Positions 1 to 6,902 are shown, counted from the stretch's first letter. The stretch: DNA of 15,829 nucleotides from JAZGHN01 sp964496725 (GCA_964496725.1 CAZCAS010000018.1:1-15829); one strand, 5' to 3'. The notes: generated by a model from the letters alone, not told the origin. Numbers and translations: made by a program.

Positions 1-1210
1 CAGCCAGGCAGAGCTGGCTGCCGACTAACACCTCCCGGGCTAACTGCTTCAGCTCCCCAGCAGTAATGGCATCAATAATTGATATCATCTGGTCGACACT
101 GAGGATGCGTCTGGTGAGAATCTCCTGCCCTCCAAGCCAGCTGGCGACATTGCGGCTGTCTTCCATTCGTAGAATCAGGCGTCCTTTGGCTAATTCCTTT
201 GCCTTGAACAATTCAGGCTCGGGGACCGTTTTCGTGAGTTGATAAAGTTGCTCAAGGATAGCCGTGATGACCGTTTCCAGGTTCTTTGGTTCTACCCCAG
301 CATAGATAATGATTGCGCCTGAGTCAGTGAGGTGCTCCACATAGCTATGAATACTGTAGGCAAGCCCGAGTTTGTCGCGGATTTCAAGGAATAAACGGCT
401 GCTCATACCCTCTCCGAGTATGACGTTGAGCAGGTCGAGGATGAATCGCTTGGGGTGGAGGAGGGGTAATCCGGGTAATGCTAGGCAGAGATGGGTTTGC
501 TCTGAGTCCTTTTTCTCAATCTGCAGGCGCTGGCTCTGCTTGGGTTCATAGGCGGAATAACCACCTGGCTGCTGATGACTAGACCAGTTGCCTGTAACCT
601 GACTGACAGCAGTTATCACCTCTTGATGCCCAATATTGCCAGCAACGGCGACCACCGTGTTGTTTGGCAGATATTGTCCTTGAAGGTAATCGAGCATTTT
701 GTCTCTGCTAATGGCGGCTACCGATTCCTTACTGCCGGCTACATCGCGTCCTAGAGGATGACCGGGCCATAGAAGCTCATCGATGAGCATATTAACCTGC
801 TGTGAGGGGATATCCTTGCTCATATTAATCTCTTCGATGATGACCTGGCGTTCCCTTTCAATATCTTGGGGGGCGAACCTGGAATGAAGAAGCATGTCTG
901 TTAATACCTCCAGGGCTGTCTGGAAGTGATGCTGGGCTACCTTGCACCAGTAGATAGTTAGTTCCTTATCGGTGCCTCCATTGAGGATTCCGCCCACACT
1001 TTCGATTGCTACCGAAATCTCTTTGGCTGTTTTACGCTTCTCGGTGCCTTTAAACAGTAGGTGCTCGATAAAATGTGAGATACCAGCCTCGGTATCGGTC
1101 TCGTAGCGGGAGCCAGTCCCGATGAAGAAACTGATACCTACTGAGCGAGTATGAGGCATGGGTTCAGTGATGATGCGCAGTCCATTATCAAGGGTGGTCT
1201 TTTGATGCAA
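1..1210 (-). CDS. M16 family zinc peptidase (insulinase/processing-peptidase type), 3' end beyond the window
   Basis: Predicted metallopeptidase of the M16 family (PqqL/mitochondrial processing peptidase beta-like), probably cytoplasmic since no signal peptide is visible. About 403 codons are present and the frame is open to the left edge, so only the last few residues should be missing from a family of about 410-430 residues. The inverted zinc motif HFIEH is at residues 46-50, and the third ligand is expected at E126/E127 in a VIIEEI segment, matching the family HxxEH-x75ish-E spacing. The N-terminal KTTLDNGLRI segment is typical of the family. I place the start at a TTG (1210-1208): an in-frame TAA lies just upstream, no ATG lies between, and AGAGG sits 8 nt before it. 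The gene diverges from the citrate-synthase-like gene and has its own promoter candidate. The natural substrate cannot be told from sequence. Confidence 0.92.
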   Translation of the reverse strand, partial: MHQKTTLDNGLRIITEPMPHTRSVGISFFIGTGSRYETDTEAGISHFIEHLLFKGTEKRKTAKEISVAIESVGGILNGGTDKELTIYWCKVAQHHFQTALEVLTDMLLHSRFAPQDIERERQVIIEEINMSKDIPSQQVNMLIDELLWPGHPLGRDVAGSKESVAAISRDKMLDYLQGQYLPNNTVVAVAGNIGHQEVITAVSQVTGNWSSHQQPGGYSAYEPKQSQRLQIEKKDSEQTHLCLALPGLPLLHPKRFILDLLNVILGEGMSSRLFLEIRDKLGLAYSIHSYVEHLTDSGAIIIYAGVEPKNLETVITAILEQLYQLTKTVPEPELFKAKELAKGRLILRMEDSRNVASWLGGQEILTRRILSVDQMISIIDAITAGELKQLAREVLVGSQLCLA

Positions 1211-1241
1211 TAGGTTAGCCTCTGTGGTTATTTCAGGTTAT

Positions 1242-1271
1242 ATTTTAATGCTATTTCTGGGCGTGCGTCAA
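1242..1271 (-). promoter_or_regulatory. Sigma70-type promoter candidate for the M16 peptidase gene
   Basis: Reading the minus strand, TTGACG (1271-1266) is followed after 18 nt by TAAAAT (1247-1242). Five of six bases match the consensus in each box. Transcription would begin near 1235, leaving a leader of about 25 nt before the TTG start with AGAGG inside it. Confidence 0.5.
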
Positions 1272-1282
1272 TCTGGTTTAGC

Positions 1283-1312
1283 TTGACCATTGCTCTTTAA
1301 AAGGGGTAAGAT
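1283..1312 (+). promoter_or_regulatory. Sigma70-type promoter candidate for the Re-citrate-synthase-like gene
   Basis: TTGACC (1283-1288), an 18-nt spacer and TAAGAT (1307-1312) form a reasonable promoter pointing into the plus-strand gene. It lies back to back with the M16 promoter, so the 163-nt intergenic region serves both genes. Transcription would start near 1319. Confidence 0.45.
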
Positions 1313-1341
1313 ACCTATTAAATACCGGTAATGAAGGTGTA

Positions 1342-1360
1342 CCCTCCGGCAGCTGGAGGG
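1342..1360 (+). promoter_or_regulatory. Hairpin that contains the Shine-Dalgarno sequence of the citrate-synthase-like gene
   Basis: CCCTCC (1342-1347) and GGAGGG (1355-1360) form a perfect 6-bp GC-rich stem around a 7-nt loop. The right arm is part of the ribosome binding site (GGAGGGAGG, 1355-1363) that precedes the ATG at 1374 by about 10 nt. Folding would pair one of the two overlapping GGAGG copies while the second (GGAGG, 1359-1363) stays mostly free. Regulation by this structure is inference. Confidence 0.4.
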
Positions 1361-1373
1361 AGGCGTTAAAAAG

Positions 1374-2612
1374 ATGAGCAAGATTTACCTGCTCGATGTG
1401 ACCAATCGTGATGGGGTGCAGACGGCGAGGCTCGGTTTATCCAAACTTGCCAAGACCATGATAAATATGTACTTGAATGAGATGAGGGTTTTCCAGAGTG
1501 AGTTTGGTTTCCCTACCACCAGGCACGAGTCGCATTACCTTCGGGCAAATCTTAAGCTGGCAGAGATGGGGGTGTTACGGCCCATCCGCTTAGGTGGGTG
1601 GCTGCGGGCGACTGTTGAAGATGTGGAGAAGGCGTATAGGTTGGTGCCCAATCTCAAGCACCTGAATCTCTCTATCTCCACCTCGAAACAGATGATTATG
1701 GGCAAGTTTCACGGTGCCAGGAGCGAGGAGGATATATTAGCCATGGCGGGGGAGGCTATAGTGGCAGCTAAGTCACATGGCGCTGAAACCGTGGGGATTA
1801 ATGCCGAGGATGCCTCAAGAACAGAGACCGATTTCCTCATTCGTTTTGCTTCAATGGGGAAGGAGCGTGGGGCAGACAGGTTCAGGTATTGTGATACGCT
1901 TGGCTATGATAACCCGTTTACTATATATGACACCTGTAAATTGCTGGCAAAGGAATTAGGGATGTCTATCGAAGTCCATTGTCATGGGGACCTGGGAATG
2001 GCGGTGGCCAACTCCGTCGCCGGAGCAATGGGTATCGTTGATGGGGGGCAGGATGCCTATATCAATACTACCATTAATGGTATTGGAGAGAGGGCAGGCA
2101 ATGCCGACCTTGTCGCTGTGGTATTGGCGCTTGAGAAGTCTAAGGGGCTGGCCGGGAAATATAGGTTTGGCATGCCCGTTAAGCTGAAAAAGGCGTGGAA
2201 GATTTGCAAGTACGCCAGCTATGCTTTTGGCGTTCCCATCCCGATAAATCAGCCCGGGGTTGGTTCCAATGCCTTTGCTCATGCCTCTGGCATCCATGCT
2301 GATGGTGTTTTGAAGGACCCACACAATTATGAGCTGTATGACTACAAAGAGCTGGGCAGGGGAGAGCCAGAGGAGGTGGAGACTGGCAGGGAGATATGCT
2401 CCGGCGAGTATGGCGGGACAGCGGGTTTCAGGCACCTTATGGGAAAGATGGAGATAAGCTTTGCCGATAAGGCTGAGGCTGAAAGAATCCTGGAATTGGT
2501 GAGATATGCCAATGTACTGGCCCAGAAGCCTCTGGTTGAGGATGAACTGAAGTTTATTGCCAAGTACCCAGATATTGCTAAGGAGTTAATGGCGATAGCA
2601 CCCCTGGAGTAA
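1374..2612 (+). CDS. Re-citrate synthase / homocitrate synthase family protein (DRE-TIM metallolyase)
   Basis: Aldol-type Claisen condensing enzyme of the LeuA/homocitrate synthase superfamily, 412 residues, cytoplasmic. Visible active-site elements are NRDGVQ at residues 11-16 (catalytic Arg and metal-binding Asp), H202 and H204 as metal ligands, GIGERAGN ending at N243, and a C-terminal FAHASGIHADGV segment that matches the FAHESGIHVDGV block of the family. There is no LeuA regulatory C-terminal domain, which argues against feedback-regulated 2-isopropylmalate synthase. The N-terminal DVTNRDGVQT wording resembles the Re-citrate synthases of anaerobes such as Dehalococcoides. With aconitase-like and isocitrate dehydrogenase genes next door, the likely reaction is oxaloacetate plus acetyl-CoA to citrate. 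Homocitrate synthase (NifV-like) remains the main alternative. A strong GGAGGGAGG precedes the ATG. The 3' end meets the convergent dehydrogenase gene after 6 nt. Confidence 0.85.
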   Translation: MSKIYLLDVTNRDGVQTARLGLSKLAKTMINMYLNEMRVFQSEFGFPTTRHESHYLRANLKLAEMGVLRPIRLGGWLRATVEDVEKAYRLVPNLKHLNLSISTSKQMIMGKFHGARSEEDILAMAGEAIVAAKSHGAETVGINAEDASRTETDFLIRFASMGKERGADRFRYCDTLGYDNPFTIYDTCKLLAKELGMSIEVHCHGDLGMAVANSVAGAMGIVDGGQDAYINTTINGIGERAGNADLVAVVLALEKSKGLAGKYRFGMPVKLKKAWKICKYASYAFGVPIPINQPGVGSNAFAHASGIHADGVLKDPHNYELYDYKELGRGEPEEVETGREICSGEYGGTAGFRHLMGKMEISFADKAEAERILELVRYANVLAQKPLVEDELKFIAKYPDIAKELMAIAPLE

Positions 2613-2618
2613 TCTGTC

Positions 2619-3698
2619 CTATTTCAATCGTGAAATGATGCCATCTGCCATCTCTGAGGTTCCCACAGCAGCGGTAGTATCACACCCTGGTCTTAGGTCG
2701 TAGGTGACTGACTTGCCCTCAGCTAAGGTAGCGGCTACGGCTTTCTCCAGTTTATCGGCAGCTGCTTTCTCACCAATATGTCGAAGCATCATGATACCGG
2801 ATAGAATCATGGCTATCGGGTTCACCTTATTCATCCCGGCGTATTTGGGAGCACTGCCATGGACGGGCTCGAAGATAGCTAGCTCATCGCCGATATTAGC
2901 TCCTGGGGCTACCCCCAGGCCTCCCACAAGCCCGGCACATAAATCGGAGACGATATCTCCGTAGAGGTTGGGGAGGACGAGTATGTCGAACTGGTGCGGA
3001 CGTTGAACAACCTGTGCACAGAGGTTATCCACCATTCTGTCTTCGAAGTCAATGTCGGGGTAAGCCTTGGCTACATCGCGGGATGCACTGAGGAAGAGAC
3101 CATCGGTGTATTTCATGATGTTTGCCTTATGAACGGCGGTTACCTTTTTTCTGCCCTGGGCGCGTGCGTACTCGAAAGCAAACCTGACAATCCTTCTTGA
3201 CGCTGCCTCGGAGATTAGTTTGAGGCTGATGCTAAAGTCTTTGGATATCTTCTCTCCAGTGCTTTGAGCAACGAGGGAAAGCAGCTTTTTTGCCTCTGTA
3301 GTGCCCCTGTCGAACTCCAGCCCGATGTACAGGTCCTCGCTGTTTTCCCTGACAATGACGATATCCACATCTTCATATCTTGATGGGATGCCGGGATAAC
3401 TTCGGCAGGGACGGAGGCATGCGTAGAGGTCGAGCCCCTTCCTCAGGGCTACATTCACGCTGCGGAAACCGGTGCCCACCGGGGTGGTGGCTGGGCCTTT
3501 CAGCGCTACCTTGTTTTTTCTTATCGACTGAAGGAGGCGTGGGGGGAGGAGGTCGCCCTCTTTCTTTAGTGCGGTGGCACCGGCGTCAACTACCTCCCAG
3601 TGGAGTTCTGCCCCGCTGGCTTCAAGGCATCGCCTGGCGGCTTCTACCACCTCTGGCCCTATACCATCGCCGGGTATTAATGTAATGGTGTGCTTCAT
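2619..3698 (-). CDS. icd: Isocitrate dehydrogenase, short monomer type, probably NADP-dependent
   Basis: Decarboxylates isocitrate to 2-oxoglutarate; member of the beta-decarboxylating dehydrogenase family, 359 residues. Substrate-site features point to isocitrate rather than isopropylmalate: the S80-x-N82 pair before LRKGLDLY, and RENSEDLYIG (117-126) where isopropylmalate dehydrogenases have an RELTGG-type loop. K191 and the metal-binding aspartates D224, D248 and D252 are in place. The coenzyme loop reads HGSAPKYAG (280-288), with K285, Y286 and V292 matching the NADP determinants of the E. coli enzyme. NAD-dependent relatives usually carry an acidic residue here. It is the last gene of the hydro-lyase operon, 14 nt after the small-subunit stop, with AGG 8 nt before its ATG. 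Homoisocitrate dehydrogenase is a less likely alternative. Confidence 0.88.
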   Translation of the reverse strand: MKHTITLIPGDGIGPEVVEAARRCLEASGAELHWEVVDAGATALKKEGDLLPPRLLQSIRKNKVALKGPATTPVGTGFRSVNVALRKGLDLYACLRPCRSYPGIPSRYEDVDIVIVRENSEDLYIGLEFDRGTTEAKKLLSLVAQSTGEKISKDFSISLKLISEAASRRIVRFAFEYARAQGRKKVTAVHKANIMKYTDGLFLSASRDVAKAYPDIDFEDRMVDNLCAQVVQRPHQFDILVLPNLYGDIVSDLCAGLVGGLGVAPGANIGDELAIFEPVHGSAPKYAGMNKVNPIAMILSGIMMLRHIGEKAAADKLEKAVAATLAEGKSVTYDLRPGCDTTAAVGTSEMADGIISRLK

Positions 3699-3712
3699 TG
3701 CTGTTACCTGTC

Positions 3713-4210
3713 TTATTTAATATCGAAGCTCTTATGCTGCTTAATATAGGGAATGAGTCCACCTTCCCCCAGAATGCGGAGCATTATATCGGGCATTGGG
3801 TTGACATAAAGTTTGGTTTTGCTGGTCAGGTCAGTGATTTCCCCCTTCTTCAGGTCCACTTCCAGTTTATCGCCATCGTTGATTTTATCGGTATCACAGA
3901 TAAGCACGGGAAGGCCAATGTTAATAGCGTTTCTGAAGAAGATGCGGGCTACTGACTTGGCCAGGACAGCGCTTACCCCTGACATCTTGATGATAAGGGG
4001 GGCGTGTTCCCTGCTGGAGCCGAGCCCGAAGTTCTTCCCGCCAACAACAAAGTCTCCCTTTTTAACCCGACCGGCAAAGGTGGGGTCAGCATCCTCAAGG
4101 GTGTGCTTGGCCAGTTCGGGCAGATTGCTGCGCAGGTGCAGGAACCTCCCCGGGGCGATGAGGTCGGTGGAGATATTGTCTCCAAATTTAAATACTTTGC
4201 CGGTTAACAT
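3713..4210 (-). CDS. Aconitase/3-isopropylmalate dehydratase family, small subunit (LeuD-type)
   Basis: Swivelling domain of a two-subunit hydro-lyase, 165 residues, as usual for LeuD-type small subunits. GSSREHA (64-70) holds the conserved active-site Ser and Arg, and FKFGDNISTD and ARIFFRNAINIGLP are family blocks. The substrate-recognition loop reads GRFLHLRSN (21-29). Its Arg (R27) resembles the Arg-containing loop of homoaconitases and related citrate/homocitrate-type enzymes rather than the hydrophobic loop common in true isopropylmalate isomerases, although alignment requires a one-residue shift. Given its neighbours, I infer citrate/isocitrate isomerisation. Its ATG directly follows the TAA of the large-subunit gene with no gap and no clear Shine-Dalgarno, so translation is probably coupled. 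Automatic annotation would likely call it leuD. Confidence 0.87.
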   Translation of the reverse strand: MLTGKVFKFGDNISTDLIAPGRFLHLRSNLPELAKHTLEDADPTFAGRVKKGDFVVGGKNFGLGSSREHAPLIIKMSGVSAVLAKSVARIFFRNAINIGLPVLICDTDKINDGDKLEVDLKKGEITDLTSKTKLYVNPMPDIMLRILGEGGLIPYIKQHKSFDIK

Positions 4211-5464
4211 TTATATAAACTCTCGAGGGTCAGTAATCTCGCCGCGGATAGCGGTGGCTGCTGCTGTCGCCGGACTTGCCAGATAGATGAAGGCAGCGGG
4301 ATTCCCCATGCGTCCCTTGAAGTTGCGGTTTGCTGTTGAGAGACACCTCTCTCCGTCTCCCAGTACCCCCTGGTGTACCCCCAGACAGGCAGCGCAACCC
4401 GGCGGGACGATAGTTGCCCCCGACTCTACCAAGGTGGCGATGTATCCTTCCTCCAGGGCTCTGAGGAGGACTTTTTGCGAGGCTGGGGCCACGATAAGTC
4501 GGGTTTTGGGGTGTCGCTTTCTGCCTTTCAGGATGCTGGCGGCGATACGGATATCATCCAGGCGCCCGTTGGTGCAGGTGCCGATAAAGACCTGGTCGAT
4601 GTGAGTCCCTGCTATCTCCTTTACCGGGACAACATTGTCCACGGTATGGGGCTGGGATACAGCAGGCTCAAGCCTGGTGACATCTATCTCAATGGTGCTC
4701 TCATAGGTGGCATCAGGGTCTGGAGCGAGGGCGGTATATCCTTCTCCTCTCCCCTGGTCGGCGAGGTAGCGTTGGGTGGTGCTGTCGGATGGGAAGAGTC
4801 CGACCTTGGCTCCAGCCTCGACTGCCATGTTGGCGATGGTGAGGCGTTCGGACATGGTCATAGCGGTTACCGTCTCCCCGCTGAACTCCAGCGCCTTATA
4901 GGTGGCGCCGTCGGCTCCAATTTGACCAATGAGATGGAGGATGAGGTCCTTGGCATAGACGCCCCTGGCGAATTGACCGTGGACTGTTACCTTGATTGTC
5001 TCCGGCACACGAAGCCAGGTTTTGCCCAGAGCCATGGCTGCCGCTATATCGGTGGAGCCCATTCCTGTGGCGAAGGCTGCTAAAGCCCCTGCGGTGACGG
5101 TATGGGAATCTGCCCCCACGATGATATCTCCAGGGCGGGCGAATGATTCGGCTACAATCTGGTGGCAGACACCTTCGCCTATCTCGCTCAGGATGGCGCC
5201 CGTTTTCTCAGCAAAATTCCTGAGGAATATATGGTCGTTGGAAAGCTCTTTCGCCGGGCTGGGGGCTGAATGGTCAATGAACAGGATGGTTCTTTTGGGG
5301 TTGTGAATGGTATTGAGGTGGAGCTCGTTGAGTTGTCTCAAAGTCAGGGGCCCGGTGCTGTCCTGCACGAAGACCAGGTCTAGTGGAACCACCACGATAT
5401 CGCCAGCACAAGCATCAGTGTCGGATTTAGCACTGAGGATTTTCTCGGCTAGAGTCTTTCCCAT
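4211..5464 (-). CDS. Aconitase/3-isopropylmalate dehydratase family, large [4Fe-4S] subunit (LeuC-type)
   Basis: Catalytic large subunit of a hydro-lyase that isomerises a hydroxy-tricarboxylate through dehydration and rehydration, 417 residues, typical of the archaeal/anaerobe LeuC-HacA branch. The three cluster cysteines are visible as C297 in GTCTNGR and C357/C360 in PPGCAACLG. Other family blocks are GEGVCHQ (96-102) and GADSHT (117-122). It is the first gene of an operon with the small subunit and isocitrate dehydrogenase, under a good promoter about 25-54 nt upstream. The context suggests aconitase activity feeding the dehydrogenase. Isopropylmalate or homoaconitate isomerisation cannot be excluded from sequence, and the nearby lysA (diaminopimelate route) makes a homoaconitase for lysine unlikely. 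It converts the product of the plus-strand condensing enzyme if that enzyme makes citrate. Confidence 0.88.
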   Translation of the reverse strand: MGKTLAEKILSAKSDTDACAGDIVVVPLDLVFVQDSTGPLTLRQLNELHLNTIHNPKRTILFIDHSAPSPAKELSNDHIFLRNFAEKTGAILSEIGEGVCHQIVAESFARPGDIIVGADSHTVTAGALAAFATGMGSTDIAAAMALGKTWLRVPETIKVTVHGQFARGVYAKDLILHLIGQIGADGATYKALEFSGETVTAMTMSERLTIANMAVEAGAKVGLFPSDSTTQRYLADQGRGEGYTALAPDPDATYESTIEIDVTRLEPAVSQPHTVDNVVPVKEIAGTHIDQVFIGTCTNGRLDDIRIAASILKGRKRHPKTRLIVAPASQKVLLRALEEGYIATLVESGATIVPPGCAACLGVHQGVLGDGERCLSTANRNFKGRMGNPAAFIYLASPATAAATAIRGEITDPREFI

Positions 5465-5488
5465 TAATCCCGTATCTACTTTGCTCTC

Positions 5489-5518
5489 ATTCTAGGGGCT
5501 TTGGTGGGGGAAAGTCAA
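5489..5518 (-). promoter_or_regulatory. Sigma70-type promoter of the hydro-lyase/isocitrate dehydrogenase operon
   Basis: On the minus strand TTGACT (5518-5513), an 18-nt spacer and TAGAAT (5494-5489) give five of six matches in both boxes. Transcription would start near 5482, about 18 nt before the ATG at 5464. The spacer is C-rich on this strand, being the complement of two G-runs. Confidence 0.6.
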
Positions 5519-5534
5519 GGAAGGGGGGTGGGGG
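5495..5534 (+). other. G-run cluster, possible G-quadruplex, in the divergent promoter region
   Basis: Four G-tracts of 4, 5, 6 and 5 bases lie at 5495-5498, 5506-5510, 5523-5528 and 5530-5534 on the plus strand, with intervening lengths of 7, 12 and 1. Additional GG pairs lie at 5503-5504 and 5519-5520. The middle spacing is longer than the strict G-quadruplex rule allows, so folding is uncertain. The first two tracts fill the spacer of the minus-strand promoter. Confidence 0.35.
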
Positions 5535-5539
5535 ATAAA

Positions 5540-5568
5540 TTGACTTACCCAGCGGTCACTGGTAACAT
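5540..5568 (+). promoter_or_regulatory. Sigma70-type promoter of the lysA-holB-ricT operon
   Basis: TTGACT (5540-5545) with a 17-nt spacer and TAACAT (5563-5568) form a promoter whose expected start point, near 5575-5577, falls on the lysA start codon itself. The transcript would therefore be leaderless or nearly so. An AGGGA at 5571-5575 is too close to the ATG pair (5577, 5580) to serve as a normal ribosome binding site. Confidence 0.5.
5545..5565 (+). promoter_or_regulatory. Inverted repeat overlapping the lysA promoter, possible operator
   Basis: TTACCCAG (5545-5552) and CTGGTAA (5559-5565) are inverted repeats apart from one extra C in the left arm, separated by 6 nt. The element fills the -35/-10 spacer and reaches into the -10 box, a classic position for a repressor. 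No regulator gene is present in the window, and the binding protein is unknown. Confidence 0.35.
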
Positions 5569-5576
5569 TTAGGGAA

Positions 5577-6884
5577 ATGATGTCTAGACTTTCGCTTTTT
5601 CCGTCAACTGCTGAGGTGAGCAATGGGGGTCACCTCATAATTGGTGGCTGTGATACTGTAGACCTGGCTGCCGAGTTCGGCACGCCTCTCTATCTCTTTG
5701 ATGAATTCAGCTTGCGCAGCAAGTGTGCTGAGTTCAGGACTGAGTTCGGTCGGCGCTATAAGGATACTACGGTTATTTATGCCGCTAAGGCCTTTATAAA
5801 CAGGGCTCTGGCTACTCTATTTAAGGAAGAGGGGTTGGGGTTAGACGTGGTCTCCGCTGGAGAGCTCGGCATCGCCCAATCTGTCAGCTTTCCCTTAGAT
5901 AGGGTCTACTTCCACGGCAACAATAAATCAACCGAGGAATTAAAGCTGGCATTAAAGCTGGGTGTTGGCCGCATAGTGGTGGATAATTTCCACGAACTCG
6001 GAATACTGGCTGCACTGACCGCACAACAAGGCTCTACGATCGATATATTGCTCAGGTTGTCTCCCGGTGTGGATCCTCATACCCACAAATATATCGCCAC
6101 CGGCGTTGTTGACAGTAAATTTGGTTTCCCCTTGGTTGGCGGGGGGAAAGCTGTGGCTCAAGCGATGTCGGCCTCTAATCTGAACTTGGTCGGTTTGCAC
6201 TTTCATCTGGGTTCTCTTATCTTTGAGGTTGAGCCATATCAGAAGGCTATTGACCTTATCCTCGACTTTTCTGCCGAGATGGAGCAGAAGCATCGTTTCC
6301 AGCTTAAGGAACTGGATATCGGCGGGGGGTTTGCCATGCAGTACACCCTGGATTCTCCTGCCCCACCCCTTTCCGCCTATGCTGAGGTGATAACGTCCAG
6401 GATTATCGATGGGTGTCGGCGGTTAAAGCTGGACCTGCCGCGGCTCGTTATCGAACCTGGAAGGTCGATAGTGGGACCGGCGGGGGTGGCACTATATGAA
6501 GTGGGTGCGGTCAAGGACATCCCGGGGGTCAGGTGTTACGTCTCGGTGGATGGTGGCATGGGTGACAATATTCGTACTGCCCTTTATGATGCTAGGTACG
6601 AGGCAGTAGTCGCTAATAAGATGCTGGAAGAGGGGGGGGGAGAGGTTACTATTGCTGGTAAGTTCTGCGAGTCGGGCGATATATTAATTAGAGATATTGC
6701 TCTGCCTCAGGTTTTGGCGGGTGATATTATAGCTATACCTGGCTGTGGTGCATATTGTTTGCCACAGTCAAGCAATTATAACGCCTCGTTGAGGCCACCA
6801 ATTGTTCTGCTGAATAAGGGCAAGGCGCGCCTTATCCGACGTAGGGAGACCCTGGACGACCTGACACGGTGTGATTTAGCCTAG
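5577..6884 (+). CDS. lysA: Diaminopimelate decarboxylase
   Basis: Converts meso-diaminopimelate to lysine, the last step of the bacterial lysine pathway; PLP enzyme of fold type III, 435 residues, of normal family length. The PLP lysine is K71 in YAAKAF; HFHLGS (208-213), DIGGGFA (247-253) and EPGRS (293-297) are the family's phosphate- and cofactor-binding blocks. The CESGD segment (C364-D368) supplies the catalytic Cys and carboxylate contributed across the dimer, and GAYC with Y393 lies near the end. Two adjacent ATG codons (5577 and 5580) are available and I keep the first. Either lies at the predicted transcription start. It heads an operon with holB (18-nt gap) and ricT. Its presence shows lysine is made through diaminopimelate. 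Confidence 0.95.
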   Translation: MMSRLSLFPSTAEVSNGGHLIIGGCDTVDLAAEFGTPLYLFDEFSLRSKCAEFRTEFGRRYKDTTVIYAAKAFINRALATLFKEEGLGLDVVSAGELGIAQSVSFPLDRVYFHGNNKSTEELKLALKLGVGRIVVDNFHELGILAALTAQQGSTIDILLRLSPGVDPHTHKYIATGVVDSKFGFPLVGGGKAVAQAMSASNLNLVGLHFHLGSLIFEVEPYQKAIDLILDFSAEMEQKHRFQLKELDIGGGFAMQYTLDSPAPPLSAYAEVITSRIIDGCRRLKLDLPRLVIEPGRSIVGPAGVALYEVGAVKDIPGVRCYVSVDGGMGDNIRTALYDARYEAVVANKMLEEGGGEVTIAGKFCESGDILIRDIALPQVLAGDIIAIPGCGAYCLPQSSNYNASLRPPIVLLNKGKARLIRRRETLDDLTRCDLA

Positions 6885-6902
6885 TGAGCAGGGGGTAGAT
6901 TT

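Noticed and set aside
1956..2435. 159-codon minus-strand frame inside the citrate-synthase-like gene
   Set aside because: The sense gene has all catalytic motifs over this stretch; the antisense product shows no recognisable domain.
1374..2612. nifV homocitrate synthase for nitrogenase cofactor, or leuA
   Set aside because: There are no nif genes and no LeuA regulatory domain, and the dehydrogenase next door has isocitrate-type residues. It is kept as an alternative in the entry, not as the main call.
4373..5083. 236-codon open frame on the plus strand inside the hydro-lyase large-subunit gene
   Set aside because: It is antisense to a clear LeuC-type gene, has no family resemblance and no ribosome binding site. 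Long antisense frames are expected in this base composition.
5465..5576. Lysine riboswitch or other leader regulation upstream of lysA
   Set aside because: The predicted promoter leaves no leader RNA, and the intergenic region is only 112 nt and mostly G-rich.
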